Source: Phycicoccus avicenniae
GTDB taxonomy: Bacteria > Actinomycetota > Actinomycetes > Actinomycetales > Dermatophilaceae
Assembly: GCF_018139485.1 (NCBI RefSeq)
Contig: NZ_JAGSNF010000003.1
Location: 124,001-188,000 of the forward strand
Reading direction: 5' to 3'
Length of the DNA: 64,000 nucleotides
The notes beneath the pieces are model-generated. The model saw nothing but the letters and a program-made list of their open reading frames with translations. It ran no database searches and was not told where the DNA came from. Positions 24,441 through 33,340 of this stretch are shown here, one piece after another. Position 1 is the first letter of the stretch. Every line of letters starts with the position of its first letter. A program made the position numbers and the translations under genes.

Positions 24441-24485
24441 AACCATCCCACCGAGTCCATCTGTCCACATCGGAGTTCCTACTAC

Positions 24486-25973
24486 ATGACTGCCAGCACG
24501 GTCGACACGACCGCCCCTCAGGTTGCCGTCAACGACATCGGCACCGAGGAAGACCTCCTCGCCGCGATCGACGCGACGATCAAGCACTTCAACGACGGCG
24601 ACATCGTCGAGGGTCACATCGTCAAGGTGGACCGCGACGAGGTGCTGCTCGACATCGGCTACAAGACCGAGGGCGTCATCCCCTCGCGCGAGCTGTCCAT
24701 CAAGCACGACGTCGACCCCAACGAGGTCGTCGCCGTCGGTGACGAGGTCGAGGCCCTCGTCCTCCAGAAGGAGGACAAGGAGGGTCGCCTGATCCTGTCC
24801 AAGAAGCGTGCGCAGTACGAGCGCGCCTGGGGCACGATCGAGAAGATCAAGGAGGAGGACGGCGTCGTCACCGGCACCGTCATCGAGGTCGTCAAGGGTG
24901 GCCTCATCCTCGACATCGGCCTCCGCGGCTTCCTCCCCGCCTCGCTCGTCGAGATGCGCCGGGTCCGCGACCTCCAGCCGTACGTCGGCCGCGAGATCGA
25001 GGCGAAGATCATCGAGCTCGACAAGAACCGCAACAACGTGGTCCTGTCGCGCCGTGCCTGGCTCGAGCAGACCCAGTCCGAGGTCCGCACGACGTTCCTC
25101 AAGGAGCTCGGCAAGGGCCAGGTCCGCACCGGTGTCGTGTCCTCGATCGTCAACTTCGGTGCGTTCGTCGACCTCGGCGGGGTCGACGGTCTCGTCCACG
25201 TCTCCGAGCTGTCCTGGAAGCACATCGACCACCCGTCCGAGGTCGTCGAGGTCGGCGACGAGGTCACGGTCGAGGTCCTGGACGTCGACATGGACCGCGA
25301 GCGGGTCTCGCTGTCGCTCAAGGCGACGCAGGAGGACCCGTGGCAGCACTTCGCCCGCACCCACGCGATCGGCCAGGTCGTCCCGGGCAAGGTCACCAAG
25401 CTCGTCCCGTTCGGCGCGTTCGTCCGCGTCGACGACGGCATCGAGGGCCTCGTGCACATCTCCGAGCTCGCCGAGCGTCACGTCGAGCTGCCGGAGCAGG
25501 TCGTCCAGGTCGGCCAGGAGATCTTCGTCAAGGTCATCGACATCGACCTCGAGCGTCGCCGCATCTCGCTGAGCCTCAAGCAGGCCAACGAGGACGGCGC
25601 CGGCCAGGTCGAGTTCGACCCGACCCTCTACGGGATGGCCGCGGAGTACGACGAGCAGGGGAACTACAAGTACCCCGAGGGCTTCGACCCGGAGACCAAC
25701 GAGTGGCTCGAGGGCTACGAGAAGCAGCGTGAGGAGTGGGAGAAGCAGTACGCCGAGGCCCACGCGCGGTGGGAGGCCCACCGGGCGCAGGTCGAGGCCG
25801 CGCTCAAGGCCGACGCCGAGGCCGCCGGCGACGCCGGCACCTCGTACTCCTCGGAGTCCGCGGAGGAGTCGGCCCCGGCCGCCCGTCCGGCCGCGCCGGC
25901 CCCGTCGAACGAGGGCACCCTCGCCTCCGACGAGGCCCTCGCCGCGCTGCGCGAGAAGCTCACCGGCAACTGA
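24486..25973 (+). CDS. rpsA: 30S ribosomal protein S1
   Basis: A 495-residue protein with four S1 RNA-binding domains, the usual actinobacterial form (six in E. coli). Domain 1 starts GDIVEGHIVKVDRDEVLLDIG (about 38), domain 2 GVVTGTVIEVVKGGLILDIG (about 125), domain 3 GQVRTGVVSSIVNFGAFVDL (about 212) and domain 4 GQVVPGKVTKLVPFGAFVRV (about 298). A charged helical segment and a disordered Ala/Pro-rich tail follow, ending ALAALREKLTGN. GGAG at 24472 precedes the ATG by 10 bases. It binds mRNA on the small subunit and helps translation of structured messages. A long hairpin terminates it. Confidence 0.97.
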   Translation: MTASTVDTTAPQVAVNDIGTEEDLLAAIDATIKHFNDGDIVEGHIVKVDRDEVLLDIGYKTEGVIPSRELSIKHDVDPNEVVAVGDEVEALVLQKEDKEGRLILSKKRAQYERAWGTIEKIKEEDGVVTGTVIEVVKGGLILDIGLRGFLPASLVEMRRVRDLQPYVGREIEAKIIELDKNRNNVVLSRRAWLEQTQSEVRTTFLKELGKGQVRTGVVSSIVNFGAFVDLGGVDGLVHVSELSWKHIDHPSEVVEVGDEVTVEVLDVDMDRERVSLSLKATQEDPWQHFARTHAIGQVVPGKVTKLVPFGAFVRVDDGIEGLVHISELAERHVELPEQVVQVGQEIFVKVIDIDLERRRISLSLKQANEDGAGQVEFDPTLYGMAAEYDEQGNYKYPEGFDPETNEWLEGYEKQREEWEKQYAEAHARWEAHRAQVEAALKADAEAAGDAGTSYSSESAEESAPAARPAAPAPSNEGTLASDEALAALREKLTGN

Positions 25974-26001
25974 CCCGGCGCGCCGCACGGCGCCCCGGTC
26001 A

Positions 26002-26037
26002 CGACGGCCCGGTCCCCACGAGGGGGCCGGGCCGTCG
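26002..26037 (+). terminator. strong hairpin terminator after rpsA
   Basis: A 16-bp uninterrupted stem (arm CGACGGCCCGGTCCCC at 26002-26017, one T-G pair) closes an ACGA loop, 28 bases after the rpsA stop. There is no U-tract. Confidence 0.85.
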
Positions 26038-26120
26038 CCGTGTCGGCCTCCGGCACAGCCGTCCCCGCCCCGTTCGGGAATCGTTCACCCCTCAACGCGC
26101 CGTCTGCGACATTTTGTGGC

Positions 26121-26126
26121 TACGTT
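26121..26126 (+). promoter_or_regulatory. -10 element for leaderless sugar-ABC operon
   Basis: TACGTT ends 6 bases before the GTG at 26133, the leaderless spacing seen repeatedly here. An imperfect GGGAA-TCGT-TCACC dyad at 26077-26090 upstream is too weak to call an operator. Confidence 0.5.
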
Positions 26127-26132
26127 GAGCCC

Positions 26133-27098
26133 GTGCAGTCGACGACGACCTCGGAGCAGGCCGCCTCGGCAGGGGGCAGGAGCGGTCCACCGGACCCGGT
26201 CGGACCCCCGCCGCGGCGCTCGAGCGGGCGTGCCTGGGAGTGGACCCTCGCGGCGCTCCTCCTCCTCCCCAACCTCGCCCTGCTCGTCGTCTTCACGTAC
26301 CGGCCGCTCCTGGACAACATCCGGCTGTCCTTCACCGACTGGAACATCTCGGCGCCGGTCGCCAACCCGATCGGGGTCGCGAACTACGTCGAGTGGTTCG
26401 GCCGCGCCGACACCCGGACGGTCCTCGGCAACACGCTCGTCTTCACCGTGGCGACGGTCGGGATCTCGATGGCCCTCGGGCTCGCCCTCGCGCTCCTGCT
26501 CGACCAGCGGCTGCGGGGGCGCAACCTCGTGCGCTCGGTCGTCTTCGCGCCGTTCGTCATCTCCGGGGCCGCCATCGGGCTCGCGTTCCAGTTCGTCTTC
26601 GACCCGCAGTTCGGGCTCGTGCGCGACCTGCTCGTCCGGGTCGGCCTCGGGACGCCGAACTTCTACCAGGACTCCGGCTGGGCGCTGTTCATGGTGACCT
26701 TCACGTACATCTGGAAGAACCTCGGCTACACCTTCGTCATCTACCTCGCCGCGCTCCAGGGGCGCCGGGCCGACCTCGACGAGGCCGCCGAGATCGACGG
26801 CGCCTCGCCCTGGCGGCACTTCCGCAAGGTGCTCCTGCCGCAGCTGCGGCCGACGACCTTCTTCCTGTCGATCACCGTGCTGCTCAGCTCGGTGCAGGTC
26901 TTCGACATCATCAACGTCATGACCCGCGGCGGACCCGTGGGCAACGGCACGACGACACTCGTCTACCAGGTCTACCAGGAGACGTTCCTCAACCAGCGCG
27001 CCGGCTACGGGGCCACCGTCGCGACGGTCATGTTCCTCATCCTCCTGCTCGTCACCGTCGTCCAGGTGCGGATCATGGACAAGGGGCAGCAGACGTGA
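26133..27098 (+). CDS. carbohydrate ABC transporter permease 1 (MalF/UgpA-type)
   Basis: A 321-residue inner-membrane permease of the CUT1 sugar transporter class, with six predicted helices after a proline-rich cytoplasmic N-terminus. The ATPase-contact loop EAAEIDGASPWRHFRKVLLP (about residues 213-232) is canonical for this family. The GTG at 26133 is preferred because TACGTT lies 6 bases before it, though the frame is open farther upstream. Its stop overlaps the GTG of permease 2 (GTGA). It opens an operon that encodes a complete importer. The transported sugar or glycerol-phosphate-like substrate cannot be read from the sequence. Confidence 0.92.
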   Translation: MQSTTTSEQAASAGGRSGPPDPVGPPPRRSSGRAWEWTLAALLLLPNLALLVVFTYRPLLDNIRLSFTDWNISAPVANPIGVANYVEWFGRADTRTVLGNTLVFTVATVGISMALGLALALLLDQRLRGRNLVRSVVFAPFVISGAAIGLAFQFVFDPQFGLVRDLLVRVGLGTPNFYQDSGWALFMVTFTYIWKNLGYTFVIYLAALQGRRADLDEAAEIDGASPWRHFRKVLLPQLRPTTFFLSITVLLSSVQVFDIINVMTRGGPVGNGTTTLVYQVYQETFLNQRAGYGATVATVMFLILLLVTVVQVRIMDKGQQT

Positions 27099-27964
27099 TC
27101 GGGCGCAAGGAGGTCGCGCACGGCGCCGAGGCGGCGTCCCACCGCTCGCCGGCGATGACGGTCGCCGGGTACGTCGGGATGGTCCTCGTCGTCCTCCTCG
27201 TCGCGGTGCCGCTGTTCTGGATCGTGATCACCTCGCTCAAGGAGCGCCAGGACATCTACGTCCGGCCGGCCCAGTGGCTCCCGGCGCCGGGGACGACCGA
27301 CAACTACGCCGACGTCACGACGCGGATCCCGTTCTTCGACTACTTCCGCAACTCGCTCGTCATCACGATCTCGCTCGCGACGATCAAGATCGTGCTCGGG
27401 GTCATCAGCGCCTACGCCCTCGCCCTGCTGCGCTTCCCCGGGCGCGGTCTCGTCTTCCTCGTCGTCATCGCCGCGCTCATGGTGCCGAACCAGATCACGG
27501 TCATCAGCAACTACGCCCTCGTCGCGCAGCTCGGGTGGCGCAACACCTTCCAGGGCATCATCGTCCCGCTCGCCGGCGTCGCCTTCGGCACCTTCCTCAT
27601 GCGCAACCAGTTCCTCGGGCTGCCGAGCGAGATCATCGAGGCCGCCCGGCTCGACGGTGCCGGCCCACTCAAGTTGCTCTGGCGCGTCGCGCTGCCGATG
27701 TCCTGGCCGACCGTCGTCGCCTTCGCGCTCATCACCGTCGTCAACGAGTGGAACGAGTACCTCTGGCCGTTCCTCATGTCCGACGACTCGCGCACCGCGC
27801 CGCTGCCCGTCGGCCTCACGCTGCTCCAGAACAACGACGGCGTGACGAACTGGGGGCCCGTCATGGCGGCGACCGTCCTCGCGATGCTCCCCGTCCTCGT
27901 CCTCTTCCTCGTCCTGCAACGCCAGATGATCAAGGGCCTCACCGCCGGAGCGGTGAAGAGCTGA
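27095..27964 (+). CDS. carbohydrate ABC transporter permease 2 (MalG/UgpE-type)
   Basis: A 289-residue permease with six helices, the partner of the preceding subunit in the membrane channel. The coupling loop EIIEAARLDGAGPLKLLWRV (about residues 178-197) matches the family EAA motif, and NEWNEYLWPFLM is the usual segment following it. The GTG start overlaps the permease 1 stop by four bases, so the two should be made in equal amounts. A hairpin in the 49-base gap before the binding-protein gene may separate expression levels. Confidence 0.92.
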   Translation: MIGRKEVAHGAEAASHRSPAMTVAGYVGMVLVVLLVAVPLFWIVITSLKERQDIYVRPAQWLPAPGTTDNYADVTTRIPFFDYFRNSLVITISLATIKIVLGVISAYALALLRFPGRGLVFLVVIAALMVPNQITVISNYALVAQLGWRNTFQGIIVPLAGVAFGTFLMRNQFLGLPSEIIEAARLDGAGPLKLLWRVALPMSWPTVVAFALITVVNEWNEYLWPFLMSDDSRTAPLPVGLTLLQNNDGVTNWGPVMAATVLAMLPVLVLFLVLQRQMIKGLTAGAVKS

Positions 27965-27975
27965 CCACCCATCGT

Positions 27976-27994
27976 CCGCCGGGGACCCCGGCGG
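27976..27994 (+). other. intercistronic hairpin between permease 2 and binding protein
   Basis: CCGCCGGG and CCCGGCGG form an 8-bp stem over a 3-base loop, 11 bases after the permease stop and just before the binding-protein ribosome site. It may protect the downstream message and raise its level, as known for other ABC operons, or act as a partial terminator. Confidence 0.55.
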
Positions 27995-28013
27995 CCACAC
28001 GGAAGGCACGACC

Positions 28014-29312
28014 ATGAACAGCTTCACCCGTCGCGGGTTCCTCGGACTCACCGGTGCGGCCGGCGTCGCCGGTCTCTCCGCCTGTGCCGGCACCGGCACC
28101 GGGGTGGGGGGCGGTGAGAGCAGCGGTGGTGCGAGCAACACCATCGAGTTCTGGAGCAACCACCCCGGCACGAGCAAGGCCGTCGAGCAGCAGATCATCG
28201 ACGCCTTCACGGAGGCCAACCCCGACCTCACCGTCAAGCTCGTCGACGCGGGCGCGAACTACGAGGAGGTCGCGCAGAAGTTCAACGCCTCGCTCGCCGG
28301 TGGGGCGCAGCCGGACGTCATCGTCGCCTCGGACGTCACGTGGTTCAACTTCGCGCTGAACGACCAGCTGAGCCCGCTCGACGACCTCCTCTCGGAGGCC
28401 GGGGTCGACACCTCCGACTACGTCGACGCGCTCTACGGCGACTACCTCTACGACGGGGCGCACTTCGCGCTGCCGTACGCGCGCTCCACGCCGCTCTTCT
28501 ACTACAACAAGGAGCTGTGGTCGAAGGCCGGCCTGCCCGACCGCGGCCCCGAGACGTGGGAGGAGTTCGAGGAGTGGTCGGCCGACCTCAAGGCCGCCGT
28601 CGGCGCGGACGCGTCGGCGATGCAGCTCGCCGACGGCTCGAACTACCTCGACTGGTACTTCCAGAACATGGCGTGGCACTTCGGCGGCGGCTACTCGCGG
28701 GAGTGGACCCCGACCTTCTCCGACCCGGCGACCGTCGAGGCCGGGACCTTCCTCCAGCGGCTGTCGCAGGACGGGGTCGTCACGTACAACGCGACCCCCG
28801 CGGCGAGCTTCTCCGCCGGGATCGCCGGCTGCATCCTCGAGTCCACCGGGTCGCTCGGCGGGATCTCGACCGACGCCCAGTTCGAGGTGGGCACGGCGTT
28901 CCTGCCCGGCACCGACAACTGCCCGACGGGCGGGGCGGGCGTCGCCATCCCGGCGAACATCTCCGACGAGCGCAAGGCGAACGCCGTGAAGTTCGTCGAG
29001 TTCCTCACCAACCCCGAGAACACGGTCCTCTTCACCCAGGCGACGGGGTACATGCCCGTGCGCAAGTCGGCGACCGAGCTGCCCGAGGAGCAGACCTACC
29101 TCGAGGAGAACCCGAACGCCCGCACGGCGATCGACCAGCTCTCCGCGACCCGCTCGCAGGACAACGCGCGGGTGCTCGTGCCCGGTGGCGGCCTGCGGAT
29201 CGGCACCGGCCTGGACCAGGTGGCGCAGGGCGAGGACGTCGCGACGGTCTTCGAGCGCCTCGACGCCGAGACCCAGCAGGCGTTCGAGAACCAGATCGAG
29301 CCGAAGCTCTGA
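28014..29312 (+). CDS. sugar ABC transporter substrate-binding lipoprotein
   Basis: A 432-residue extracellular solute-binding protein of the family-1 (MalE/UgpB) type. The N-terminus has a twin-arginine motif FTRRGFLGL, a hydrophobic core and the lipobox LSAC (Cys about 24), so it is a Tat-exported lipoprotein held on the outer face of the membrane. NTIEFWSNHPGTSKAVEQQI begins the mature fold; AGCILESTGSLGG and AVKFVEFLTNPENTVLF are family features. The layout is closest to UgpB-like glycerol-phosphate or oligosaccharide binders, but the ligand is not provable. GGAAGG lies 7 bases before the ATG. It is unusual in standing third in its operon. Confidence 0.92.
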   Translation: MNSFTRRGFLGLTGAAGVAGLSACAGTGTGVGGGESSGGASNTIEFWSNHPGTSKAVEQQIIDAFTEANPDLTVKLVDAGANYEEVAQKFNASLAGGAQPDVIVASDVTWFNFALNDQLSPLDDLLSEAGVDTSDYVDALYGDYLYDGAHFALPYARSTPLFYYNKELWSKAGLPDRGPETWEEFEEWSADLKAAVGADASAMQLADGSNYLDWYFQNMAWHFGGGYSREWTPTFSDPATVEAGTFLQRLSQDGVVTYNATPAASFSAGIAGCILESTGSLGGISTDAQFEVGTAFLPGTDNCPTGGAGVAIPANISDERKANAVKFVEFLTNPENTVLFTQATGYMPVRKSATELPEEQTYLEENPNARTAIDQLSATRSQDNARVLVPGGGLRIGTGLDQVAQGEDVATVFERLDAETQQAFENQIEPKL

Positions 29313-29331
29313 CGGGCGGCTGACACCTTCG

Positions 29332-30435
<1,104 letters not shown>

Positions 30436-30436
30436 G

Positions 30437-30451
30437 CCCCCGGGCCGGGGG
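30437..30451 (+). terminator. possible terminator hairpin after sugar-ABC operon
   Basis: CCCCC and GGGGG flank GGGCC directly after the ATPase stop. The stem is only 5 bp, so this is a weak call. Confidence 0.35.
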
Positions 30452-30487
30452 AGCGCCCCACGGGCCGGGACGTGCCAGGCTGGGGCC

Positions 30488-30958
30488 ATGGCACGCAGCA
30501 TCGCGACGAACACGACGGTCGACCTCGACGGGCTCCTGGAGTTCGTCCGGCCCCGGCACCACATGGTCCTCATGACGACCCGCGGCTCGGACGGCCGTCC
30601 GCAGGCGTCGCCCGTGACCGGCGGGGTGGACGACTCGGGGCGGATCGTCGTCACGAGCTACCCCGAGCGGGCGAAGGTCCGCAACGCCCGCCGGGACGCA
30701 CGCGCGAGCGTCGTCGTCCTCTCCGACGACTTCGGCGGCGCCTGGGTGCAGGTCGACGGGGACGTCGACGTCGTCGACGCGGCCGACGACGTCGAGCCCT
30801 TCGTCGAGTACTTCCGCAACATCTCGGGCGAGCACTCGGACTGGGACGAGTACCGGCAGGCGATGGTCGACCAGGGCAAGTCGCTGCTGCGAATCACCCC
30901 GACCCGGTGGTCCCCGATCGCCACCGGCGGCTTCCCGGCCCGGCTCGCGGACGGATGA
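30488..30958 (+). CDS. PPOX-class (F420/flavin-binding split-barrel) oxidoreductase-like protein
   Basis: A 156-residue split beta-barrel protein of the pyridoxamine-phosphate-oxidase-like family common in actinobacteria, often F420-dependent. Features are MVLMTTRGSDGRPQASPVT near residue 26, ERAKVRNARRDARASVVV with the basic cofactor-contact residues, and WVQVDGDVDVVDA. Length and layout fit; the cofactor (F420 or FMN) and substrate cannot be decided. A variant -10 box CAGGCT (30476-30481) ends 6 bases before the ATG, so it may be leaderless. Its stop overlaps the start of the beta-lactamase-like gene (ATGA), forming a two-gene operon. Confidence 0.8.
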   Translation: MARSIATNTTVDLDGLLEFVRPRHHMVLMTTRGSDGRPQASPVTGGVDDSGRIVVTSYPERAKVRNARRDARASVVVLSDDFGGAWVQVDGDVDVVDAADDVEPFVEYFRNISGEHSDWDEYRQAMVDQGKSLLRITPTRWSPIATGGFPARLADG

Positions 30959-32091
30959 CCTTTACCGGGACGCTGCGCTGCCGCCGGCTCGACGCGCTCG
31001 TCGCCGACGGGACGCTGCCGGGCTACTCGGTGGCCGTGCGCAACGGCGCCGACGTCCTCCTCGCCGTCGCCGGGACGAGCGAGCCGGACGGGGCGGGGCG
31101 CCCGGTCGCTGCCGACACCGCGTACCGGCTCGCGTCGCTGTCCAAGCCGGTCGCGGCGCTGCTGACGGCGGGCCTCGTCGCCGACGGGGTGCTCGTTCCG
31201 GAGGACCCCGTGGGCCGCTGGCTCCCCGAGCTCGACGGGCTGGCTGTGCTCCGCCGCCCGGACGGCCCGCTCACGGACACCGAGGACCAGGCCGTGGTCA
31301 TGACGGTCCACCACCTCCTCACGATGACGAGCGGGCTCGGCATCGGGACGGACGCGACACCCCTGACCCGGGCGATGGAGACCGCCGGTGTCCACCCGGG
31401 TCCGGTCGGCCCCACCCTGACGCGTGCCGAGCTGCTCGCCCGGTTCGCGGCGCTGCCGCTCACCTTCCAGCCCGGCGCCGGCTGGGCGTACCACTCCTCG
31501 ACGGAGGTCCTCGGGATCCTCCTCGAGCGGGCCGCCGGTGGGCTGCTGCCGGACCTCGTCGCCGAGCGGGTCACCGGACCGCTCGACGCGCCGAGCGTGT
31601 CCTTCGACGCCCCGCCGCCCGAGCGCCGCGCACCCGCCCTCTTCGTCGAGGACGGGACGTGGCGACCGATCGAGCCGGACGGACCGCGTCCCGACGCCCT
31701 GCCCACCCTCGCCGCCGGGCTGTGGGGCGCCGCCCCCGACGTGCTGCGGGTGCTCGACGAGCTCGTCCGGCCCGCGACGCTCCCCGTCGAGGCCGTCGCC
31801 GCGGCCCGTCGCCCCGCCCTCACCGACGTCCAGCGGGAGTCGGCGGCGGACTTCCTGCCGCCCGGGTACTCCTACGGCTGGCAGGTCTCGGTCGCGACCG
31901 AGGACGACCCGCAGGGGCCCCGTGCCGGTGCGGTCGGCTGGAGCGGCGGGACCGGCACGCTCGGCGTCGCCGACCCGGCCGCCGACCGCACGTCCGTCCT
32001 CCTCACGAACCGCGGCCTCGACGGCCCGTCGGGAGCCGTGGCCTTCGAGGCCTTCCTCGCCGACGTCCGCGACCTCGACGGCCCTCGGTAG
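30955..32091 (+). CDS. serine beta-lactamase/D-alanyl-D-alanine carboxypeptidase-like hydrolase
   Basis: A 378-residue serine hydrolase of the class C beta-lactamase superfamily (Pfam beta-lactamase), which also includes esterases. The nucleophile motif SxxK is SLSK in YRLASLSKPVAALLTAG (about residue 60); the Tyr motif is WAYHSSTEVLGILLE (about 178); a C-terminal GWSGGTGTLGV takes the place of the KTG box. There is no signal peptide, so it is probably cytosolic and more likely an esterase than a resistance enzyme. The ATG at 30955 overlaps the preceding stop by four bases. Confidence 0.85.
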   Translation: MTFTGTLRCRRLDALVADGTLPGYSVAVRNGADVLLAVAGTSEPDGAGRPVAADTAYRLASLSKPVAALLTAGLVADGVLVPEDPVGRWLPELDGLAVLRRPDGPLTDTEDQAVVMTVHHLLTMTSGLGIGTDATPLTRAMETAGVHPGPVGPTLTRAELLARFAALPLTFQPGAGWAYHSSTEVLGILLERAAGGLLPDLVAERVTGPLDAPSVSFDAPPPERRAPALFVEDGTWRPIEPDGPRPDALPTLAAGLWGAAPDVLRVLDELVRPATLPVEAVAAARRPALTDVQRESAADFLPPGYSYGWQVSVATEDDPQGPRAGAVGWSGGTGTLGVADPAADRTSVLLTNRGLDGPSGAVAFEAFLADVRDLDGPR

Positions 32092-32094
32092 GGT
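32089..32094 (+). promoter_or_regulatory. -10 element for leaderless coaE
   Basis: TAGGGT overlaps the stop codon of the preceding gene and ends 7 bases before the coaE ATG at 32102. Confidence 0.55.
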
Positions 32095-32101
32095 GCGGCG
32101 C

Positions 32102-33289
32102 ATGCTGCGGATCGGGCTCACGGGGGGCATCGGGTCCGGCAAGTCGACCGCGGCGGCGGCCTTCGGTGCGCTCGGCGCGCACGTCGTCGACGCCGACCGC
32201 GTGGCCCGAGAGGTCGTGGCCCCCGGGACGCCCGGGCTCGCGCAGGTCGTCGAGCGCTTCGGCCCCGACGTCCTCCTGCCCGACGGCTCCCTCGACCGGC
32301 CGGCCCTCGGGCGGGTCGTCTTCGGCGACCGGGCCGCCCTGCGCGACCTGGAGGCCGTCACCCACCCGCGGATCCGCGAGCGCACGACGGAGCTCTTCGC
32401 CGCAGCCCCCGACGGGGCCGTCGTGCTGCACGACATGCCCCTCGTCGTCGAGCAGGGCAGCGTCGGCGAGTACCACCTCGTCGTCGTCGTCGGGGCGGGG
32501 GAGCGGACCCGGCTGCGGCGGCTCGTCGAGGACCGGGGGATGCGCGAGGAGGACGCCCGGGCCCGCATCGCGTCCCAGGCGGACGACGACGCCCGGCGCG
32601 CGGCGGCCGACGTGTGGCTCGACAACGAGGGCACGCGGGAGGCACTGGAGCAGGCGGTCCGGCGGACGTGGCACGAGCGGGTCGAGCCCTTCGCGGACAA
32701 CCTGCGCACTCGCACGCGCAGCCGGCTCCTCGCACCGGTCCTCACCCCTCCCGATCCCGCGTGGCCGGACGCGGCCGCGCGCCTCCTGGCCCGCGTCCGG
32801 CACGCCGTGGGTGACCGTGCCGCGAGCCTGCACCACGTCGGGTCCACCGCGGTGCCCGGGCTGCTCGCCAAGGACGTCATCGACCTCCAGGTCGGGGTGC
32901 GCGACCTCTCCGCCGCCGACGACCCGGCCTTCGTCGAAGCGCTGGCCGGGGCCGGGTTCCCGCGGGTCGAGGGGAACGACGCCGACGTCGGGCACGACGG
33001 CCCGGTGTGGGCCAAGCGGTTCCACGGCTCGTGCGACCCCGGCCGGGTGGCGCACGTCCACGTGCGCGAGGTCGGTGCACCGGGGTGGACGTTCGCGCTC
33101 CGGTTCCGCGACTGGCTGCGGGCCGAGCCGGCCGAGCGCGAGGACTACGCCGCGAGCAAGACGGCCCTCGCGGCCCGGCTCGCCACGACGGAGGAGTACG
33201 CCGAGGCGAAGGAGCCCTGGTTCGCCGACGCCTACGGCCGGTGCAGGGCCTGGGCCGAGCGGACCGGGTGGCAGCCGCCAGGGACGTGA
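32102..33289 (+). CDS. coaE: dephospho-CoA kinase fused to a GrpB (UPF0157) domain
   Basis: A 395-residue bifunctional-looking protein. Residues 1 to about 200 are dephospho-CoA kinase, the last step of coenzyme A synthesis: P-loop GLTGGIGSGKSTAA (about 5-18), VVDADRVAREVV and the lid MREEDARARIASQ. Residues about 215-395 are a GrpB/UPF0157 nucleotidyltransferase-like domain: LHHVGSTAVPGLLAKDVIDL is its core. The same fusion is known in mycobacterial CoaE, where the extra domain has been suggested to aid stability; its activity is not established. The ATG at 32102 is 7 bases after TAGGGT. Next to uvrB, as in mycobacteria. Confidence 0.95.
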   Translation: MLRIGLTGGIGSGKSTAAAAFGALGAHVVDADRVAREVVAPGTPGLAQVVERFGPDVLLPDGSLDRPALGRVVFGDRAALRDLEAVTHPRIRERTTELFAAAPDGAVVLHDMPLVVEQGSVGEYHLVVVVGAGERTRLRRLVEDRGMREEDARARIASQADDDARRAAADVWLDNEGTREALEQAVRRTWHERVEPFADNLRTRTRSRLLAPVLTPPDPAWPDAAARLLARVRHAVGDRAASLHHVGSTAVPGLLAKDVIDLQVGVRDLSAADDPAFVEALAGAGFPRVEGNDADVGHDGPVWAKRFHGSCDPGRVAHVHVREVGAPGWTFALRFRDWLRAEPAEREDYAASKTALAARLATTEEYAEAKEPWFADAYGRCRAWAERTGWQPPGT

Positions 33290-33328
33290 CCGGCGTCCGC
33301 CGGGGGCCGGGCTGTCGGTGGCGCGGCA

Positions 33329-33334
33329 TACCGT
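33329..33334 (+). promoter_or_regulatory. -10 element for leaderless uvrB
   Basis: TACCGT ends 6 bases before the ATG at 33341. The AGGAG between them would not be transcribed if initiation is at the ATG. No LexA-type palindrome is seen. Confidence 0.5.
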
Positions 33335-33340
33335 AGGAGC

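Noticed and set aside
26077-26090. GGGAA-TCGT-TCACC as an operator for the sugar-ABC operon
   Set aside because: The half-sites match poorly and no second copy supports it; kept only as a note.
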